Made by a program: the position numbers and the translations under genes. A stretch of DNA of 64,000 nucleotides from Halopseudomonas pelagia CL-AP6 (lineage in GTDB: Bacteria > Pseudomonadota > Gammaproteobacteria > Pseudomonadales > Pseudomonadaceae), in the NCBI RefSeq assembly GCF_000410875.1, contig NZ_AROI01000010.1, forward strand, positions 110,591 through 174,590, in the 5' to 3' direction. The notes under the pieces were generated by a model. That model had not been told where the DNA came from. It saw only the letters and a list, made by a program, of their open reading frames with translations, and made no database searches. Numbering within the stretch: the stretch's first letter is position 1; every line of letters begins with the position of its first letter. Below are positions 63,755 to 64,000 of the stretch, one piece after another.

Positions 63755-64000
63755 CTAATTACAGCAGAGGGTCGCCGGAAATGCCTCCTTGGCAGGGTGA
63801 TGTTCGTTATTTAGTACTACAAAAATCGATCTCACTCCGGCGGGATTCGCATCAGCTGATCCTATAGCCGTAAATGACGCAATCGGGCAGGCAGCGGGGT
63901 TACTCCCGCTGTCCTCACACATAGCCACCACCTGCGCAACTTCCTGCGCACATATCCCCTTGATCTGATTGACCTTTCGCTCAATCCAGCCGGCCCATTT
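63755..64000 (-). CDS. Possible C-terminal part of an unknown gene, cut by window edge
   Basis: Reading leftwards from the edge, 81 codons stay open before a TAG at 63755-63757 (it contains IERKVNQIKGICAQEVAQVV, then AMCEDSGSNPAACP). The first ~30 residues look protein-like (amphipathic helix), but the last part overlaps the candidate regulatory motif of exaC and has odd composition. No family is recognised. It may be chance; the sequence beyond the window would settle it. Confidence 0.25.
   Translation of the reverse strand, partial: KWAGWIERKVNQIKGICAQEVAQVVAMCEDSGSNPAACPIASFTAIGSADANPAGVRSIFVVLNNEHHPAKEAFPATLCCN
63807..63820. promoter_or_regulatory. Regulon motif upstream of exaC
   Basis: TTATTTAGTACTAC, matching the agmR-upstream copy at 11 of 14 positions, 108 bp before the exaC start. 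Confidence 0.42.

Overview
The window looks like chromosome from a Pseudomonas-type gammaproteobacterium (Pseudomonas sensu lato). The main evidence is a complete ethanol-oxidation (exa/ped/erc) and PQQ-biosynthesis locus in a gene order known from Pseudomonas aeruginosa and P. putida. AgmR/ErbR-, NahK/NosP- and ErcA/ErcS-type genes lie in and beside it. No rRNA, tRNA, CRISPR array or intact insertion sequence was recognised.

Layout. 1-7.2 kb is mixed metabolism and regulation: a chemoreceptor cut by the window edge, a LysR remnant, a SnoaL-like and SDR pair diverging from an AraC regulator, a TetR regulator, a DUF2855 protein and ilvD. 7.2-19.4 kb is an accessory, defence-like island. It holds two Fic proteins, a TIR + SLOG gene pair, a compact four-gene operon (TIR, Nmad2, MazG-like, uracil-DNA-glycosylase-like), and a nuclease/DUF2075 helicase/S24 peptidase fusion coupled to a MazG pyrophosphatase. 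This is the best place to look for an undescribed immune system.

19.5-30.2 kb is a sulfide/persulfide module. It contains a periplasmic rhodanese, a CsoR/CstR-type repressor that lacks the copper site, persulfide dioxygenase, a fused DUF442-SQR, a SulP transporter, a second rhodanese, a peroxiredoxin, a flavin disulfide reductase, and an octaheme tetrathionate-reductase-family cytochrome with a cytochrome b. Three near-identical palindromes (TACCCC-NN-GGGGTA) precede the rhodanese, dioxygenase and peroxiredoxin genes and should be the repressor's operators.

30.3-63.7 kb is the alcohol-oxidation regulon. Two PQQ alcohol dehydrogenases occur: one with the Asp-x-Asp lanthanide signature (PedH type) and one with Asp-x-Ser (calcium type, ExaA/PedE). 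With them are cytochrome c550, a XoxJ/MoxJ-like binding protein, a pentapeptide-repeat protein, a membrane kinase/response-regulator pair, a PQQ-linked ABC exporter set, AgmR/ErbR, NahK-NosP, a porin, PqqF, ErcS-ErcA, a NosR/NirI-like flavo-iron-sulfur membrane protein, pqqABCDEH and aldehyde dehydrogenase exaC. A short recurring motif close to CTACTTTRGTACTG sits in at least eight intergenic regions of this part only and is a candidate common regulator site.
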